Part shown: one piece after another, positions 61,536 through 64,000 of the stretch
Numbering within the stretch: the stretch's first letter is position 1
How the letters are laid out: each line of letters begins with the position of its first letter
DNA from: Methylobacterium sp. Leaf108
GTDB lineage: Bacteria; Pseudomonadota; Alphaproteobacteria; Rhizobiales; Beijerinckiaceae
Assembly: GCF_001423265.1 (NCBI RefSeq)
Contig: NZ_LMND01000001.1
Coordinates: 64,128 to 128,127, forward strand
Direction: 5' to 3'
DNA length: 64,000 bases
Position numbers and translations under genes: made by a program
Notes under the pieces: generated by a model
What the model saw: only the letters and a program-made list of their open reading frames with translations
The model's database searches: none
Told to the model about the DNA's origin: nothing

Positions 61536-62066
61536 ATGACGATCTCTCGCACGTTGTCGATCTCTCGCACGCTGTCGATCTCTCGCACGCTGACGATCTC
61601 CATCGGGGCCATGCTGGCGACCATGACCGGCGCCCATGCGGAGCCGCCCAAGGCCGCGGTCTTCGACTTCCAGCTCGCGAACCTCGGAATCCAGGGGCCG
61701 ACCGAGGCGGATGTGGCCCGCCTGAAGCCGCTGAGCGACCAGCTTCGGTCGCTGCTGTCGGAGAGCGGTCGCTATGCGATCGTGTCCACGGGCCCGGTGG
61801 AGGACCGGGTCACCCGGGGGGCGGGCCTGCGCAACTGCAACGGCTGCGCCGAGGACTACGCCAGGACGCTGGGTGCCGACGTCGCCGTCACGGGCGAGAT
61901 CCAGAAGGTCTCCAACCTCATCCTGAACATCAACGTCTACGTGAAGGATCTCAGGAGCGACAAACCCGAGCAGGCCTACAGCGTCGACATCAGAGGCGAC
62001 AACGACGTCTCGTTCGACCGTGGCCTCAAGTACCTCGTCAAGAACAGCCTGCCACCGACGCCGTAG
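61536..62066 (+). CDS. DUF2380 family secreted protein
   Basis: A 176-residue protein with signal peptide (cleavage likely after GAHA at about residue 35) and a DUF2380 domain: AEPPKAAVFDFQLANLGIQG, the two cysteines of LRNCNGCAEDYARTLGADVA near 100, and VTGEIQKVSNLILNINVYVK near 118. The family is common in methylotrophic alphaproteobacteria; function unknown, though such proteins resemble TolB-N/penicillin-binding activator folds. The N-terminus is extended by three 18-base repeats. A 183-base gap precedes it. Confidence 0.82.
   Translation: MTISRTLSISRTLSISRTLTISIGAMLATMTGAHAEPPKAAVFDFQLANLGIQGPTEADVARLKPLSDQLRSLLSESGRYAIVSTGPVEDRVTRGAGLRNCNGCAEDYARTLGADVAVTGEIQKVSNLILNINVYVKDLRSDKPEQAYSVDIRGDNDVSFDRGLKYLVKNSLPPTP
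61541..61594 (+). repeat. Three 18-base tandem repeats inside the DUF2380 signal peptide
   Basis: GATCTCTCGCACGTTGTC, GATCTCTCGCACGCTGTC and GATCTCTCGCACGCTGAC lie head to tail (one or two differences between them), encoding repeated S-I-S-R-T-L. They sit in the positively charged n-region, so copy number would change signal peptide length without shifting frame. Confidence 0.9.
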
Positions 62067-62099
62067 GTCCGAGGATCGGCGACCCGAACCGCCGGGCCG

Positions 62100-64000
62100 T
62101 CATTCGGCCGCGGCGCGGTGGGCGAGGGGATCGGTGACCGGGAAGGTGCAGGTGACGCGGGTGCCGGCGCCGGGGGCCGAGTCCAGGGCGACGCGCCCGC
62201 CGTGCAGCTCGACGAAGGAGCGCACGATCGACAGGCCCAGTCCGACGCCGCGATGGCGGGTGCCCAGGGTATGGCTCTCGAACCGGTCGAACACCCGCGC
62301 GGCGACGTCGACGGGCATGCCGCGGCCGTGGTCGGCCACCGACAGCACGAGTTCGTCGCCCTCGCGGCGCGCCTCCACCCGCACGGTCTGGCCCGGCGCG
62401 GAGAAACCCACCGCGTTGGAGAGGAGGTTGAACAGGATCTGGCGCACCCGCTTGCCGTCCGCGACGAAGCTGCCGATGTCGTCGGGCACCGCGAGGTCGA
62501 GGGTGATCGCCGATTCCGCGAACCGGTCCTCGAGGCCGCGCACCGCCGCCTCCACCGTGGCGCGCACGTCGACCACTTCCCGCGACAGTTCGAGGGAGCC
62601 CGCATCGATCGAGGCGAGGTCGAGGATGTCGTTGATCATCACGAGGAGGGCGCCGGACGAGCGCATGATGTGGTCCGAGTACTCGCGCTGGCGGTCGTTG
62701 AGAGCGCCCACGGTCTCGTCGCCGAGGAGCTGGGTGAAACCGATGATGTTGGTGAGCGGCGAGCGCAGCTCGTAGGAGACGTGGTGGACGAAGGTGTCGC
62801 GCAGGAGCGAGGCGCGCTCCAGGGCGTCGTTCTTCTCGGTGAGCGCCCGCTCCACGTTGACGCTGGCGGTGACGTCGATGAGCGTGAGCAGGGTGGCGCC
62901 CTCCGGCAGCGGCTGCGTGGCGCAGTCGAGCACGGTGCCGTCGACGATCTCCAGGCGGCAGGTGAGCCCGGCGCGGGTCTCGAGGTCGGTCACGGCGGCA
63001 CGGATGTCGAGCCAGGGCTCCTCGTCCGGGGACAGGATGCGGCAGGCCGCAATCACCGCGTCGACCCGCGGCCGCTCCACCAGCATCGCCGCGTCGAGGC
63101 GCCAGGCGGTGGCGAAGGCGCGGTTGGCGAAGGTGAGGCGGCCATCGGCCCCGAACACGGCCACCGGCTCCTTGAGGGTGTCCAGCGTCTCGGCCTGCAC
63201 CCGCATCAGGGCGTTGTAGCGGGATTCGAGCTTCACGCTCTCGGAGACGTCGTCGAACAGGTAGGTCAGGCCGCCCTGGGGGTTGGGGTCGGCGACCACG
63301 CGCAGGGAGCGACCGTCGGGCAAGTACCACCAGGTCTCGTTGGCCTCCACCGCCCGGTAGGCGGCGAGCACGTCCGATTTCCAGGACTTGAAATCCGCCT
63401 GCTCGGGAAGCTTTCGCGAGGCGCGCAGGTGGTCGAGGATCTCGCCGTCGAGGGGCCGCTGCTCGAGGAAGGATTGGTCGAGGCCCCACAGGTGCCGATA
63501 GGCGGCGTTGTGGAAGATAAGGCGCTGGCGGGCGTCGAACATCGCCACGGCGGTGGGCAGCTGGTCGAGGGTGCGGACGTTGGCGTCCATCTGGCGCTGC
63601 AGGTCTGCGCGCACGCTCTCGAGCTCGGAGACGTCCACGGCGATGCCGACCCGGCCGCCCTCGATCACCGATTCGGTGACGTCGAGGTTGCGCCGGCCGC
63701 CGGCCACCACCGCCGACAGGCGGAAGGCGCCGCGCGCGCCCGAGCCCGGCCGCGCGCCGTCGTGCCGGGCGATCATCTCGCGGGCCTGCCGGTCCAGGAG
63801 CTCGATGCCGGCGACGACGGCGCCCTCGCGGCTTGGGGCCTCCACGGCGGCGACATAGGCGGTGTTCACCCAGGCCAGGGCCCCGTCCTGGTCGCGCTGC
63901 CAGACCGGTTGGGGAATCGCGTCGAGCAGGTTCGAGAGGGCCGAGAGGCCGCGCTTGGCCTCGTCGAGGCGGTGGCGCAACTCGTTGAGCTGGCGGCGCT
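62100..64000 (-). CDS. Multi-PAS sensor histidine kinase, 5' end cut by window edge
   Basis: Open to the right edge without a stop; at least 630 residues are visible. Order: coiled coil, PAS1 (LLDAIPQPVWQRDQDGALAW), PAS2 (VAMFDARQRLIFHNAAYRHL), PAS3 (KEPVAVFGADGRLTFANRAF), a linker, HisKA with phospho-His in FVHHVSYELRSPLTNIIGFT, and HATPase with QILFNLLSNAVGFS and LSVADHGRGMPVD and GVGLGLSIVRSFVELHGGRV. No membrane helix is seen in the visible part. No response regulator is adjacent. It ends with FPVTDPLAHRAAAE. Converges on the DUF2380 gene 33 bases away. Confidence 0.93.
   Translation of the reverse strand, partial: RRQLNELRHRLDEAKRGLSALSNLLDAIPQPVWQRDQDGALAWVNTAYVAAVEAPSREGAVVAGIELLDRQAREMIARHDGARPGSGARGAFRLSAVVAGGRRNLDVTESVIEGGRVGIAVDVSELESVRADLQRQMDANVRTLDQLPTAVAMFDARQRLIFHNAAYRHLWGLDQSFLEQRPLDGEILDHLRASRKLPEQADFKSWKSDVLAAYRAVEANETWWYLPDGRSLRVVADPNPQGGLTYLFDDVSESVKLESRYNALMRVQAETLDTLKEPVAVFGADGRLTFANRAFATAWRLDAAMLVERPRVDAVIAACRILSPDEEPWLDIRAAVTDLETRAGLTCRLEIVDGTVLDCATQPLPEGATLLTLIDVTASVNVERALTEKNDALERASLLRDTFVHHVSYELRSPLTNIIGFTQLLGDETVGALNDRQREYSDHIMRSSGALLVMINDILDLASIDAGSLELSREVVDVRATVEAAVRGLEDRFAESAITLDLAVPDDIGSFVADGKRVRQILFNLLSNAVGFSAPGQTVRVEARREGDELVLSVADHGRGMPVDVAARVFDRFESHTLGTRHRGVGLGLSIVRSFVELHGGRVALDSAPGAGTRVTCTFPVTDPLAHRAAAE

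Noticed and set aside
61541..61594. CRISPR-like array
   Set aside because: The 18-base units are contiguous without spacers and inside a coding sequence; no cas gene is present. No CRISPR array was found anywhere in the window.

Overview
The window is very GC-rich with strong G/C third-position bias. Gene content is that of an alphaproteobacterium, most likely Methylobacterium/Methylorubrum or a near relative (Hyphomicrobiales). This rests on the aerobic Pseudomonas denitrificans-type cobalamin genes, a CbtAB cobalt importer, the rplY-pth-ychF and trpGDC-moaC-moeA blocks, TadE/TadG proteins, DUF2380 and DUF2853 genes and a PAS-rich kinase. The genus is an inference; there is no rRNA gene here.

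Layout. (1) 1-1067: an MFS transporter cut by the left edge. (2) 1074-21763: a cobalamin island. A minus-strand run (cobP-cobO-UbiC/UTRA-like secreted protein-cobQ-secreted protein) and the cobC/cobD divergent pair lie left of a cobalamin riboswitch (7052-7215). The riboswitch reads rightward into cbtB-cbtA-DUF1636-cobW, then cobN-G-H-I-J. cobK lies antisense and splits off cobL-E-M-B. Most neighbours overlap by 1 to 4 bases, so translation is probably coupled. cobA, cobF, cobS, cobT, cobR, cobU and cobV are not in the window. (3) 21.9-38.5 kb: housekeeping genes (XRE regulator, IsdG-like monooxygenase, polyprenyl sugar-phosphate transferase, serA, mtnA, rplY, pth, ychF, MaoC protein, moeA, moaC, trpC, trpD, trpG). 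Two toxin-antitoxin modules are included: HicBA after serA, and VapBC inside the pth-ychF block. (4) 38.6-46.4 kb: a hybrid histidine kinase, three TadG/TadE-like secreted or pseudopilin-like proteins, then an array of small genes (pentapeptide-repeat protein, two RMF-like proteins, a membrane microprotein, secreted charged proteins) and tRNA-Arg(UCU). (5) 46.5-60.7 kb: an exopolysaccharide cluster (Wzy-like ligase/polymerase, Wzx-like flippase, FemAB/CelD-type acyltransferase, two GT4 glycosyltransferases, NodB deacetylase, Wzz/GumC co-polymerase, GT2, methyltransferase, GH5 hydrolase). (6) 60.8-64 kb: a GNAT acetyltransferase, a DUF2380 protein and a PAS histidine kinase cut by the right edge.

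Beyond the genes, the strongest signal is a dispersed intergenic repeat of about 107 bases with two hairpins. There are three full copies (24910, 33125, 42282) and one decayed copy (51125). In two copies the first bases of the repeat supply the stop codon of the gene before it. Other structures are a perfect hairpin over the start codon of a small gene (45251-45279), a perfect dyad upstream of the polysaccharide operon (58130-58169), a 15-base tandem duplication between wzy and wzx, and a probable frameshifted remnant just before cobN.
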